A stretch of 64,000 nt of DNA from Nymphaea colorata (taxonomy: Eukaryota > Streptophyta > Magnoliopsida > Nymphaeales > Nymphaeaceae). Positions 32,246 through 45,755 of the stretch are shown one piece after another. Both the position numbers and the translations under genes were made by a program. The DNA is taken from contig NC_045150.1 of assembly GCF_008831285.2 (NCBI RefSeq), forward strand, positions 9,000,001 through 9,064,000, written 5' to 3'. Under the pieces are notes generated by a model. That model ran no database searches. It was not told the origin of the DNA and saw nothing but the letters and a program-made list of their open reading frames with translations. Within the stretch, counting starts at the first letter, position 1. Every line of letters starts with the position of its first letter.

Positions 32246-35200
32246 TCTGCGTTCACTTGGTGGGTTGTTGTCAAGATATGCGCAATTTCTGTAATCTGTA
32301 TTCTATTCACAAGATTATGATCTTACCAATGCCAGTTAAGTTGATTACCTTGGCAGTCCCACATTTTGCATTTTGCGTTATGTTTATGGTGATGTACATT
32401 AATTTTTTGGCAATTTACAAACTGTTATAGTTGGCCATTGACAACATTGCAGTTTGGAATACACAATATTATATTGTATAGTATTGTTTGCTGATTTTTA
32501 GTGTGATTTACATTTCGCTTCATGGTGATTCACGTAGCTATTTCATTGAATCATATAATTATATCATTGAATCATAATATATGGCGATTTGCACCTAAAC
32601 CATATGGCAATTTACATTACTTTAGTACTGCGTTGCATCTTAGGACAAGACTTTCACAGAATAACACCGATCTTACTCTAGCATGATCTTGTTTGCTAGA
32701 TATGCAATTTTTTGTACAAAAGTTTATTTTCTCAAGGTTATGATCTCAACAATGCCAGCAGAAGAAGCAAAGAAAAATTGTTTTCCTCCCAAAGACCAAG
32801 TAAACTAAGATAAGAGATAGTTAAATTTATTACCTTGGCAACCTCACATTTAGCAGTCAGAGGAAAAAGTCAGGTGGGTTTATCTAGGAGAGATGCAAGG
32901 ATTAACTAATATTCCTGTTATCTTCCTCTTTGATCATTCTTTTCTTTAACTGGTCTACATTTTTTTTTTGTGATACCTTTCTAGTTTAATGTTCAACTTT
33001 GCTTGTTGTGTCTCTTTATGTTCATACTGGTATATAGTTGTATATCATGTTGTTGATTGTATAAAAGATTTGTTCATGTAGGTTGTGTAAAGTTCTCATC
33101 ATCATGGTCATGGAGCAATATATCTCCATCTGAAGTGCTTATCCATAAAATGTGAGAAGGCTTAAGCAAAGGGTGCTCCATTGTGGTAAGCCACATGATA
33201 TTGGTTGGTACTTGATATTATCCTGGATAAGTATTTGATGCATTAATGATATGCAAAAAATATATGCTGTTTGTGCCTCTAAAGTTGTTGAATGCACCAT
33301 GTGGTTCAGCATGGATTTTTAGATATATTTTCCGTTTGACTAGGCCACGTTTCAGTCGTTCTCTTTATTGTTGCATGTGTCCACCATTTCTTGAATCCTT
33401 GTTTTTGCACTAACTGTATTTTCCAGCAACACCACATCAATTACAAAGGATGTAGTTGTAAATCCATTGGATTTTCAATACCTTGAAAGAAATTCCTTCA
33501 TAAAATATAAGATTGCAATGTACTTTTGGTAAAGAAACACCTTGTCAAGTCTGTTTGCTTCATGGATCCCACATCTCCATTTGCAATCCTATGCATGTTT
33601 GAGAAATAGCAGTACCATTTGCAAATTGATGAACGTTCACTCTCCCTTTGTGTCTGTATATTGGATTTCGATGACTAAAAAGCTTAATCATGCTCTATTC
33701 CATTGGTCATGTTCATGACCTTATTCTGGTATTTGATGGCAGTACTGTTTATGTAGGGTGAGTTCTCATGTTAAGGTTCAACTGCTTTTATTTCTTCAGA
33801 CTTGATAAACACAAGCTAGAATTTTTCCAGCAGTGCTTTTATTTGTACATTTACTTTTATGCATGTTGACTTGTATAATTAAGATTTCATTAAGTTGCAC
33901 GTGGATCCTTCTCCAAAATTTGTCCCAAAAAAGCAATATGTTTTCAAATTGGCAGCTGAATTTTTATGTTTTCCATCAGGCAAATGGCAATCAAAATTTA
34001 CCAATGTTCATGCATCTGCTCATGTGCATGGCCGTAGTGCCATGTAAACTTGATGTGAGATGGTTGCAGGAGATGGACACCTCAATTTTATGAACAATGG
34101 CATGTGGCAATACATGTGGAAGTATTGTAATGTCTATGATGAATTGATGCATAAATCTTTCTGTTTTGTTTGCAATTGCAAATATGCTGATATTTTTTAT
34201 TATGCATCAGTTGTCAGCTTTTAATGCTTTTGGGGGTTCCTCTGTTGAAAAAGATTGCGCAGGCTATAGCTACTATTCTGGTTCGTCGAACATATTGGCA
34301 TTTGGCAACTGTTCCTTACTGATGGCAGGGCTTCTAAACCACCCTTCTTGTGAATGGCTTTTGGTTGTCAAGATGTAAAGTTCATGTAGGTTAAAACGTA
34401 TCTTCTATGTATATTGATAACTCAGTTAGCTGGCACTGAATTTATTTGATATTTTCTCATGTGTTTATATTAGCTTTGACGCAGATCTGTCCTTCCAGCG
34501 TTTAAATGCTTGATCATCCTATATGCAAATCTGCTGTATGACTGTACCCTCTGTGTATCATAGTAAGAAATTCATCTGTCTCTTCATAAAGTTCTATATC
34601 TTTTTTTGCAAGTGTTTTATTTAACATCCTCTAGATATTGTCGGTCAGCGCACATCCTCCATCAGGAGGGCGATGGATCTTGCCAAGGTAAGATCTTTTT
34701 TGAAATTTTTTATGTGCTTCATCAGGGTTAAAATGTTAAACCCTGTCAAAAAAAATAATTTTCCGTGCTTGAATATACTGCACCTATTTTTCAAATATAC
34801 ATGGACAGTCCTTTTATTGTGCCAGTAATCTTGGGAATCGGAATCCCATGAAAGTCTATGAGAGTTCCCTTTGATCTTCTATTGGTCAATTTGTTCAAGG
34901 GATTGCAGTCCATTGTTCTTGTTGATATCTATTGGAAAATTACTATGAATTAAGCATGTCAAGTGTCAGCAGGTTCAACGTCCTGTACCCTGGGGGACTT
35001 GGTCCTTTATTCAATTCTCAGATTATGGTATCAGACAGGAATACTTTCTGCCTGGATGTACTGTTCGTAAAACCATCTGCTTATAAAGACTACATAAACC
35101 ATACCTGTTCCAAATTGTAAATTTATGCTTTTCATTTTCAAAATTGCAGATCTGAGTTAGGTTCAAGGGCATTTCATATGACCATCTGGGTCTGGCTAGA

Positions 35201-35945
35201 ATTCCTTGTCAGACCTCCTAAATTATCAAACCAGAAGTCTTTCATGTTCAGTGCTAGTTGAATTTGCAAGAGTGGGTCACTGGCATACTGCCAAAAGTTA
35301 TAATTTGCTTAGTCAAGGTCTCATTGTTAACCTGCAGACACACACTCTCTCTTTCTGTGGATACTGGATATATATATATATATATGGTTTGCTTGTGCAC
35401 CATATCTTGTTTTCTTGCTTCTGTGTTGATACAAGTGCTTCACCCTTGTAGGCAAGTCTGACAGTGATAGAGAATGTACATACAGAACCAAGTTGCTGTT
35501 TGGTATAGCAGCATGATTTTTATCTAATTTTTAGAGGATGAGTTGTTCTGGTCCTCTGGAAGCTTTCTTTTCTTGCATTTTCATGTTCAAGTTATTTCCT
35601 GGCATATGAGACATGGTTCCCTTCTAGGCCTTCACTTTATGAGAGCTGAAGTTGAATGATCTTTGAATGTTCTTCCTGTTGCCATTAAGTATCTGGTGTT
35701 ATGAATGTGGACAGAGGAAAGGATACATGGATTGCAGATGATTGGATGGAGGGAAGTGGCTGTGAGCTTTCATTCAGCATTTTGGCCCATTTTTTGCTTA
35801 CAACATTCCTGTAAGCTTCTCTTTCCCGCTCCGACTGCTTTTCTGTATTTGCATTCACTGACAAATGTCTGTATAAAACAGGTGAAGCAAGAAAGGCTGC
35901 ATATTGCTGGTACAAGGGTGGTTGCTCCATGGACCACCTAAAACA
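32246..35945 (+). pseudogene. Truncated DUF676 lipase pseudogene (unit 3)
   Basis: Exon-like pieces in the intact gene's order: two diverged exon 5 fragments (32246-32370 and 32689-32873, the second keeping its GT donor), exon 6 (34218-34376), exon 7 (from 34485), exon 8 (34635-34687), exon 10 (35715-35810) and exon 11 (35882-35940). Exons 1-4 and 9 are absent. Exon 6 has an insertion-caused frameshift leading to TGA, and exon 11 ends early at TAA through a frameshift. The first exon 5 fragment begins near the LGG codons of the nucleophile elbow, and the elbow itself is not preserved. Non-functional as a hydrolase. Confidence 0.87.
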
Positions 35946-36208
35946 GTAAGAATCTAGCATGCCTATTACATCAAACCTCTAGGTTTTGTATTCTATTATT
36001 TCCATTAGAAGCCTGGTAATTGAACATATGCTAAGTCAGTATATGTGACATTGAGAAAGAAGGAGCGTTAGCTTCTAATATTCCCAGGAAACATGACTAA
36101 TCGAGTTACATCCATCCATATGAGAGACCATGGTGCAATCGTATATTAGGTCATAAAGGAGTGGAATAGAGTGTTTAACAATCAACATGATGCATAACAA
36201 TTTGTTAC

Positions 36209-36255
<47 letters not shown>

Positions 36256-38297
36256 GCATACACAGTGACACACACACATGCATGCATGCATGCCCACAGT
36301 CACATGGTTGCCATTTTAATTGTTTATGAGGGAGATCAAGAAAAATGTCCCTTGTAGACTTTCTGTGCTGTGGCACTTAACCAGTTGAATCGCCTGAAGC
36401 CTCATCATTTTCTTCTCAGTAGCTCTCAAGGGCCTCGTGACAAATAAAGCTGCGAGCCTCCGTATCTTGGGAAGCGAGAGACGATTCTTTTGAGCTTTAG
36501 TTACACTGAAAAATGGAATCAAAGTGGTGTTGCCTTAGGAGTAAATTTGTCTCGCAGAGTCTTGGAAAGTATGGTGAAAAAGGAAGATGGAGGTTTAGAT
36601 GGCGACTAGAAACTGAGTATTCCTAGAACTTGGTTGGTTAAGGGTTTGCCTTGTATAATTACGTGTAGTGTCTCGATTTTAGAAGTGATAGACGTTATTG
36701 GATAGCATTTGGAAACAGAAATGAGGTTTTCTGTTAGTTCACATTGGAAATATTTGATAATCAAAGGCCTGAATTTTGTTATTTCTGAAATTGTTTTTAT
36801 GCTTCAATATGAACAGAATTTACTTCTTGATTTTGGTATGTTGGTCTGACAAAGTGATGGAACATGGATTTTTAATTTGTTGGATGACTAGTATTTACCT
36901 TATGATCTGTCTAGATGAGCGTTAAGGTAATGTCTTTTCTATTTTTTTGTGGATATTGAATACTTCGTTCCAGTGGAGTAAATTGGCAAGTGCAATAGTT
37001 AACAATGATGCAATACAACAAATAGGATGATGGTGTTTTATTTTCTTCTGGCGTCTTGAGCCGAAAACCTGACTTCTATCTGTTGCTGTTCAACGGTCAA
37101 TGGTTCACATGCAATCGGACGCGCATATGCACTATATTGGATAGTATGGAAGTAAATTATAATGATTTTCCAAGGTAAAATTTTCAGGGTGGATTTCTTT
37201 GGCTTTGTCGCCATGTGTTTGGTTGCACGTAAGAAACTACAAACATTGGTTGCACGTAATAAACTACAAACATGGAAACCAAGTAGTACCAAATTAATCA
37301 GGTCTGCTTGTTTACTGATATGTCAAACTCCAGATGTTTACTACTGGTACATCTAAAACTCCTAGATACTATATTCCATTACAATTTTCTGCTGTTTGTA
37401 AAGTTCAGGGAAAAATACACAAGGCATTGGCACTAAAAAAATGTAAAAACCAGGAAATACAAGTGGGTTTTAAAGTTTAATTATTTGACCCACAAAAGAT
37501 GGGGCTGAACGTATTCGTATTTGTCATATACTACTACCTGATTCAATGTTTTATCAGAATTGAAATATTATTGAGTATTTAACCCAAACTCGTATCTTTT
37601 TGCATCCCTACCAACAATGTGAAGTTGATAGAAATGATAAAAAATGCTCCCCCATAATGTCGATCAGTGTATACTCCATTGGTTAAAAATAATTATGAGG
37701 ATATATACATACTTTAAGTTTATTCGTGACCATTGATGTGCCGTATGAAGCTGAGGCCGTGTTTATCATCAACTACGAGTATCTAGTTATGGTTAATATG
37801 GTCGGGGGTGCTGTCAAAATTTGTTTTTTTGGTGGTGGAATCTTTGGCCTGATCTATAGGTCGCATTTATCACCAGCTATGTTTATGAACAATTCAAGTA
37901 TGGTTAATTTAGTTGATTTTCATTCGAATGTAAATTTGGGGGTGGAATCTCTGGCCTCCGCGTAGAGTGTTTGTGACAAATTGCCCTTCGATTTACCGGA
38001 AGCCAAGAAGGAATTAGTAGCATGTTATCAAACTGAATATTTGGGGATCAATCTTGGTTTATTTTACGTTACTTCATCTTAGGCCACCTTTAGGATACAT
38101 ACATAGATGCCCAAGTGGTTCCAAGCAGCCTATAAGCAAGGCTTGGTTCTTTATTGCCATGGTCTTAGGCTTGAATTATCTACAGTAAGTTTGGCCCAAA
38201 GGCCGCCTATCTCGGTGACGTGGTCGACAAGAGGAGAGACAATAGATTAACCACTATTTGGAGTTGGTAGGATAGGGTTTCTTAAAACCAACTAATC
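35946..38297. other. Spacer of unit 3, left part
   Basis: 36.0-36.85 kb matches the 3' flank of the intact lipase gene and includes a (CT)n run at 36211-36253. 37.0-38.3 kb resembles other unit spacers (for example 38090-38170 against 61990-62070). Short frames such as the one at 37726-37965 are not conserved in the other units. No gene was supported. Confidence 0.5.
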
Positions 38298-38502
38298 TCA
38301 GGTGGCGTTTGATTCCCTTTGGATCTGGATTTGAAATTCACGATAGCTGAAACTGTGGATTTCAGCATCCACCCCCATCGTAAATCCATGTTGTAGCATA
38401 AAAATCATGAATTTGAAATCCGATTGGGAGGTGCCGGGCCGCGGGTGCTGTCAGATTTCAAAACCATGGATCTGGGATCTGCGATAATCAAACGCGACCT
38501 CA
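38298..38502. mobile_element. Small Tourist-like MITE (199 bp)
   Basis: The element spans 38301-38499. Its ends GGTGGCGTTTGATT and AATCAAACGCGACC are inverted repeats with one mismatch. It is flanked by a 3-bp duplication TCA (38298-38300 and 38500-38502), the length expected for PIF/Harbinger elements, although the usual target is TTA/TAA. The matching place in unit 2 (near 26280) lacks it. There is no coding capacity. Confidence 0.7.
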
Positions 38503-41394
38503 AGTATTCTAGCATATGGAACCTGCTTATATTTTCATCGTCTTGATGCAAATGTCAGTTCAACTGAGCTGTATGAGTAATGAAAAGAGGGAGTAGCCAT
38601 ACTGAATATCTTTCACATAAGGGTGTATGATCCGAGTCTACGAATGGAACCACCAATTCTTGAAATCAAAGAAAACTCTGTTTTTAAGAGATGGGTAGGA
38701 AATGTTTCCACGTAGTAAAGCAAAGCTGGTGTATTCAGTTCTAAGAAGCTAAATTTGAAACGATCAGAAACTATGAAAAGCAAAGTATTAAGGAAGGAGA
38801 AAAAGAAAGTGCAGTCATCCACTTTTTCTATGTCTTAAGGCGGAGACTTAGTTGATCGATGAATGTCTCACCAATAGAACACACTGCTAACATCTTTGTT
38901 TAGCTTTAACAAGAAATTATCATTATTCCGAGATGATCATAAGTATGGAGAAAGGCACTCGAGACGAAGTCGCTAAATCGATGAAGTTAGATTGATTATT
39001 GTGCACCCGTTTGCATGGCTTTGCTGGTGTGAAATTCCGAGGATGACCCCACTGTGCCGATCGTAGGGCAAAAGGATGAAAATAATGGAAGCGGAAATTT
39101 TGATGCAATGTTTGGATGACACAACAGAACAGGTTTTTGAAGGCAAAAATCTTTTTTTGTTTAAATGTTCGGATGATACCAAAACCAAGTTCTTTCACAA
39201 ATCAAAAACTTAGTTTTCGAAAGGGATTGAATAACTGGTTCTCTTGAGTTATTTACCAAAAAAAAAAAAAGTTTTGAGTGTTTCACCGAAACATACAAAC
39301 CAATTTTTAAACAAAAATACTAAAAACTGATTTTTCACGAAACCAAGTTGTTCAAAACTGCTTTTGCAGATAAGAGTGAGATAGGCCAAAAGAAAAATGA
39401 GAATATTTGGTAATTATTTAACAAACAATGCTCTTTTTAATCTTTTCACTTTTTTAGTTTTTTTTTTTCAATATAATTAGGGGTATTTTTGTCATTAATC
39501 ATATTAACGCACCAAAAAAAATTAGTATAACCAACTTCTCTCTTTTCAGGAGGGTGCCCAAACACTTTTCAAAATGTACAACTCTTCTTAAAAAATGACA
39601 AAAATGCTCCGTATCATTTGTGACGCATATATTATGTTGCATAGGGCTGGTGGTACACGCGACCACTCTGCATGAAACCATAAAGATATATTTATTTTTG
39701 GGCCCGAACACGTGAGTGGCATTCGGGTCTTAAATATCCTCAGCTTTAAAAGGAGACCTCCTGTATTTGTAAGGGCAAAATTGGAAAAAAAATATTGCAA
39801 AATCATCAAAATACCCTTTAATTCTTACAAATAACTGAATTAACACTCACACATGACAGTGTAACAGTGTAAGGTAGAACAGGCCGCATTAGCGGAGCTA
39901 CATGTAGCCTGGCGTGGATCTTTATTTCTATATTGTTGCATGCAAATATTTGAGTATTTATTGCATGTTCGGCCCAAACATGCAATGTGCACTCCAAACA
40001 GTATACCTTACCTTTTTGTGGGTGTTTGATAGGAGAAACATTTGTCCTCCGCATCCGCATGGAGGAGGAGGAGATGCTTTCTCTATTGAGTAAAGTTCCA
40101 ACCATACTTGGTCTACATTTTTGTTTTCTTCTTTCATTTGTGGGACAGTCTTTATTAGTGTGGTCTGTAAAGTTGAGATAAGATACGCAATCAAGGTGCT
40201 TTAGACAAAGTGTCTGCGACATTCTCGGAACGTCCCAAAGAGGGGAGAAAATTGAACAGTTATAAACCCACATTTTAGAAATTGTACTCTAGAGGTTCTT
40301 CTCATCATCCAATACACTTCTTTTCTCTAAATATGTAAATTTTAATAACACTGCAATGAACATGAAAACACTAATTTTTATGAAAGATAATTACAGCGCC
40401 AACTTTTTTCAATTACCTATGGTAAAAATCATTGTGGTAGTGTTTGATAGTCTCCTATCTCTTATTCAAAATTGCATTAGAAGATGTGCGTTATCAATCT
40501 TCAGTTTTAAAAAACGTGATAAATTATCTAGTCGTTTGAAACTTTAAAACAATACGTTTTTTTTAGACAACATTAAAAACAAACACATTTTTTTTTTCAG
40601 TTTTTTTTATGTCAAACAGTTTTTTTTCATTTTATATTTTTTATTTGTTGCAAATCTGCATATATTTTGATGTTTGTGTCATTAGTTTCTCACCTATTTT
40701 ATTTTTCTCTCATTTTTTTTTTTTTAATTTATCATTTTTTTTCAAGTTCGACTTATTACACTCGAAAAAAACATCGCTGTTTAAAACTTAAAGACCTTAT
40801 TTGTAACTATACACTTTAAACAAACTTTTTTTTTTTTTTGCAGCTTCAATTTTGAATTCACATTGTACATGAAAGAAAACTATACATTTAAGATCAGATG
40901 GAGTGTCCGACTTTAAATCCATTGATATAAGATCCTCTAATTTCAAATAACCGTGGACCTTATATCTGCTGAAACAAACACACCCGTGACCACTAAGATT
41001 GTCACGGTTCTCTAAATGACCACTTAGCCAAAATAACCCAACAATTCACATTCTATAAAAAAGTTCAAACCATTGTCATATATCATTCTGGGTATTATAA
41101 GGTGAGAAATTTCTTGAATGACAAAGTTGTAAAAAAAATTAAAAACATTTAATAAATCTTAAAAATTATAAAAAATAATAAAATAATAGAAAACGTAAAA
41201 AAATGTATGTAATATGCATTTTTTCATATATTTTCATTTGTTGACATTTAAAAAAAATACGTTTAATTGCTGTTTTATATGACTGATTTATTTTTTATGT
41301 ATTATACGTGTTTTTTCTCGAATAGTACGCGTTTTCTGTGAAATATTATCCACGCCCCGACCCAACAAAAAACACGCCGAGAGGAATTCAGGTT
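38503..41394. other. Spacer of unit 3, right part, AT-rich insertion-prone stretch
   Basis: This stretch makes the unit 3 spacer about 2 kb longer than the others. It contains poly(A/T)-rich DNA, scattered inverted short motifs and the dispersed repeat listed at 40545. The reverse-strand frames at 39.5-40.3 kb show no domain and are not found in other units. No gene was supported. Confidence 0.5.
40545..40805. repeat. Dispersed AT-rich repeat, copy a
   Basis: About 260 bp resembles 51890-52212, inside the FAR1-4 intron, in the same orientation. Shared landmarks are TTTTTATTTGTTGCAAATC, a 'gatgttYRtgt(c/t)attagtttctcac' segment, and CTCGAAAAA/CTCGAGAAAA followed by GTTTAAA. Its boundaries and class are unknown. 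Confidence 0.6.
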
Positions 41395-41704
41395 CGTTAA
41401 CCCCGAAGGGCCTATTGGTCATTCCGAAATTGCAGGTCGTACAGTTAAAATACATGGAAGTCATAGAAGGTCCATCTCATGGATGGAGATGTCATTTCGG
41501 ATGAATGCCGGCTGGACACAGGACACGATTGCGATTTCCGATACTCCCCGCTCCTTGTGGGGACGGAGGGAGGGGAAGAGGGCCTCCGCTTCTTCGTTTT
41601 CTGCCCGGCAATTCGATTTTTCGCTCGCTTCATTCTCGGCGTTGTTCAAATCGAGTGGGAGGAAGAAGAGAGGGAGACCAAGGAGGAGGAAGGAAAGATC
41701 GGCC
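41395..41704 (+). promoter_or_regulatory. Conserved upstream/5'UTR block of FAR1-3
   Basis: Same layout as before FAR1-1: CCGAAGGGCC.. box, ACATGGAAGTCATA box at about 41452, GGATGGAGATGTCATTTCGG box, TTCGATTTTTCGCTCGC pyrimidine stretch, purine-rich leader and GGCCATGG at the start. Confidence 0.6.
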
Positions 41705-41899
41705 ATGGCGTCGGAGGAGGATCGAGAGAGCCATGTCTGCATTGCTAAGCCCGCCGAGCAGGATGACTGTACCTACTTTCTTCCTCTGTTTTCGGTTCCA
41801 TTGGCAGATACTGTCAATGGTTTCTATGTCTCCTACATTTCCGCGGTTGGATTTTTGGCTTACTTTTATGTTTCTTCGCTCGCCGTTTGACTGATAGTG

Positions 41900-41962
<63 letters not shown>

Positions 41963-44900
41963 GTTACAGTGGTTGGTTTGGTTTTATTTGCCTTATCTGA
42001 TGAAGTTATATTTCCTATTTGTCCAACTGTGATGCAACGGTAATGCGAACGAAATGGACTGTCTGGAGTCGTGATCGAGTGGGCAGCTAAAAGATTTTAA
42101 AAGTTTAGCCGTTTGGTTTGTTCTTTCTCAAATTTCTGAATTTTTAAGCCCAGCAGGGCTTTTAGCGGTGAAACTTTACGTCTGTGATTAATGTTTCTCG
42201 TAAAGGGAAGGTTGATGGTGTTGGAAATCTCTCATAGACTGTTCCGTCATTTATGCTTATAGTAAGACCGTGATAGGGATTTCAAGTCAATCTGTTCTAT
42301 GTTTCTCAGTTCTTTGCACATCTAGGAAACTAGATAGTTCATGAAGCTATGTATTTTTTATGGAAGGAACTGGTAACTTTGTGATATAAAGATAACAAAA
42401 TTGGGCATTAGGCCAGCAAACGAAGGTTTGTAGAGGTTAGGCGGCTTCTTCAATTAAGTTGCAATATAGAAAATATTAGGGTAGAGCTGCATGGGTAATC
42501 TGAGGTTGTCTAGGTGTTTGATTTGAAGCTTTAGTTATCGGAAGAGGCATAACAAGAAAGACAAAGAATTAAAGCATAAAAATAGAAAACATACATGCTT
42601 TGTCATATGCGTGCACACGCACACACACAGAGAGATATGTATATAGAGAGAGGACAATAAATTGAAAGGGTGCTTCATAGTTATTAAATTAGCATGACTC
42701 TGCTGATTGGGTAGGTCAAACCAATAGCTTAGCTAGTTAGCTGACTTTGGTTATAGCTGAATGAACACATTTTTTGCTCGATTAGGACATCCAACTCTAA
42801 GGGAGAAGTCCCAAGGTCCCCTTGGATGACCAATTACAAGACAAGATTTAAAATCCAGGTTGAGGACAGCATAGAAGCTGGTTTTGTGAGAGTCATTAGT
42901 GGTTGTATATAAGGAAAAGTCATGCAAGCATCTTCATCAAATATGTAGAATTGTAGATTGCATAATATATTGATTTTTTGTAGGTATTATGAACTAGCGA
43001 ATCAACTTGATTAATGGTTTACAAAATGTCTTAAATAATGATATTCATAAATAGGATAATAATTGTTACTTTGATTTCGAAAATCAACTATAAATATGGG
43101 CCTATGGCATCCTGTAATTCATCAAACAAGTTGACGAAATGACTCATAGTTAATACATATGATTTTCATATCTACCCAATTTGCGCATTTCAAGATCCAT
43201 GTATATAATGCTTTTCTGTAAGTAGGAGTGCATCCAGATTGAATTTCAATCAACAAGTTATAAGAATCCAATCCAGTGAATTTTGTGTTAGCATACAGAT
43301 ACGTTAAATCCATTTACATTGGTAAATGGTTGTACCTTATTGTTTATATGTGTGATAAGTCATTGTTCTTCTAATTTTATACACATGTAGGTCTTACTTG
43401 CATTGTTAATTGTTGTTGTTCAATCGCTACATGCATTCCCATAAATAGTTGTGAATGCTGTTGGTGGCTAATGTAAGTTGCAACATGTTAGTGCAAAATT
43501 GCTTTAAATTACCTCATTGGGTATTTACATGTCATGTAGATTGCTTTCGTCTAATACATATTTTGCTTATCACAGTGGAACGCTTATCATCTGGTAATAG
43601 TGAAGAATCTAAATCTCAATCAGTGGAAAGTTCTAATGATAAAGAAAACATATGCATGAATGATGCACCTGAAAGCATTGTCAAACATAAAAGTTTTTTG
43701 GTCAGCGATATGAATGATGCACCCGAAAGTAGCATTGTTGCTGGCAATAAGAAAGATGAACATGATAGTACTTTTACCAGTTGTAAAAATAGTACAAGTG
43801 TAAGCACTGGAATTATTGTTGACTCTTATATTCCAGCAGAAGGAATGCAATTTGATAGTGAGGATGATGCTTATCATTTTTACAATGATTATGCACTAAA
43901 ACATGGCTTCAGTGTTCGAAAGTTCTCTTGGGACAGAAATGCAAAGGGTGTAGTTGTGAGAAAGACATTTGTTTGTTCTAAGCAAGGTTGGAAGAATTCA
44001 AGTGCAAATCCAAGAACACGTAAACCGGATACAAGATGTGGTTGTCCAGCGAGAATAGTTCTAAGAAGGCTTTCAGATGGAAAATTTGTTGTGCGTACCT
44101 TCGTATGTGGTCATAATCATCCTTTGGCACCTTCATCTATGTCTCACTTATTAAGGTCTCATCGTAAAGTGACCTCTTTGCATCTTGCAACAAGTGCAAT
44201 AAGTGAATTAGCAGATAATGTTGGCATTACACCAAAGGAGACAGATAATGATTTTGTAAAGGAAAACAATGATCCTGATAATGTACCATTGATAGCCATG
44301 GATGATCGAAACCTCTTGGGGACAAAAAGGACAAAGACCATGAAAAATAGTGAAATATGTGCCTTGGTTGATTATTTGCAGAAGAAATCAAGTGAAGACC
44401 TTGGTTTTTATAATGCAATGCAATTAGATGAAGACGGATATGCTACAAATATATTTTGGGCAGACTCAAGGGCAAGAGTAGATTATGCATGTTTCAGTGA
44501 TGTGCTTGTTTTTGACACGACAATAAAGATGAACAGTCATCAGTGGCCATTTGTGCAGTTTGTAGGAGTGAATCATCATTCACAGAGTTGCATTTTTGGT
44601 AGCGCATTTTTGTATAACGAGACCATAGAAACCATTGAGTGGCTGTTTAGAGTCTTTACTGAAGCAATGAATGGGAAACATCCTCAAACTGTACTAACAG
44701 ATGGTGATAATGCAATTGCAGTTGCAGTGTCTCATATATGGCCTAATGCACATCATCGCTTCTGTTTATGGCATATTTTGCAAAATGCAGGAAAAAACAT
44801 AGGTGATATACTTGATCAAAAGATGGGTTTCAAGGAGAGTTTTACAAGGTGGATATTTCAATGTGAAGATGATGACACTTTTCGATCTGCATGGGAGCAA

Positions 44901-45755
44901 ATGGTTCATTTTTACAACCTTGAAGAGAACATATGGCTGCAAAAGTTATATGAAGATAAAGAAAAGTGGGCATTAGCATATGGAAGACAATATTTCTGTG
45001 CAGATATGATAAATACACAAAGAGCTGAAAGTATGCATGCTACCCTAAATAAATGTTTATATTCTTGTTCAACAATCTTTCGTTTCATGAAACTGTATGA
45101 AGTATTTGTAGATGGTCTTAGACAGAGTGAACTTCAAGAAGATGTAAAAGGTTTTAACACACGTGCTGTAAATTTGGGCATGAAAATGTTGATACGAGCT
45201 GGAGATCTGTATACCTCAGTTGCATTTGAATGGCTTAAGAAAGAGGTAATTGAGGTTATGAATTGCAATATAGAGGTAGATATGCAAGAGCTAGATATGC
45301 ACAAGTACCATGTAATATGGGAGGGAGATGAGCCTCCTAAAAGGCAGGAGGCATATGTTACATATAACGTTAACAAAGAAACAGTTGAGTGTACATGCAA
45401 AAAATATGAGTTCAAAGGTATTTTATGTCGTCATGCATTAAAGGCACTTGATCGGGAGAACATTAAAGAAATACCTGAGTCATATGTAATGCGAAGATGG
45501 ACAAAATATGCAAAGATAGAGATGTTGAATACAAGTTATGTAGGTGTAGATGATAAGTGTTGTGTAACCTCTCGTTACCAACTTATGTGCAAATCACTTT
45601 TGCATGTTGCAGATTTAGCATCAAGAAGTGAAGATGCGTATGAATACATGAGTAAATTAACAAACGATGCATTAGAAAAGGTGTTTTTGCTTCACCATCA
45701 GTCTATTCCATCTCATGGAGATCAGTCTATAAAAATAAGTGAAGGACCACAATGA
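41705..45755 (+). CDS. FAR1-related protein, copy 3 (FAR1 DBD - MULE transposase - SWIM)
   Basis: Exons 41705-41768 and 43576-45755, phase-1 junction, 747 aa. The first exon is 9-12 nt shorter than in the other copies, and the junction codon becomes Leu instead of Val. FAR1 DNA-binding domain ~107-210 (ends CGHNHPL); MULE domain with Asp in FDTT (~333), Asp in LTD (~395), CLWHI and Glu in QRAES (~504); SWIM finger CTC...CRH at ~627-641; helical tail to the end. It is nearest to copy 1 by shared differences (IGDIL, WLQKLY, QRA). Function inferred only from the family: DNA-binding regulator derived from a transposase. Confidence 0.9.
41905..41960. repeat. (CT)n microsatellite in FAR1-3 intron 1
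   Basis: About 27 CT units lie about 140 bases into the first intron. Confidence 0.95.
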
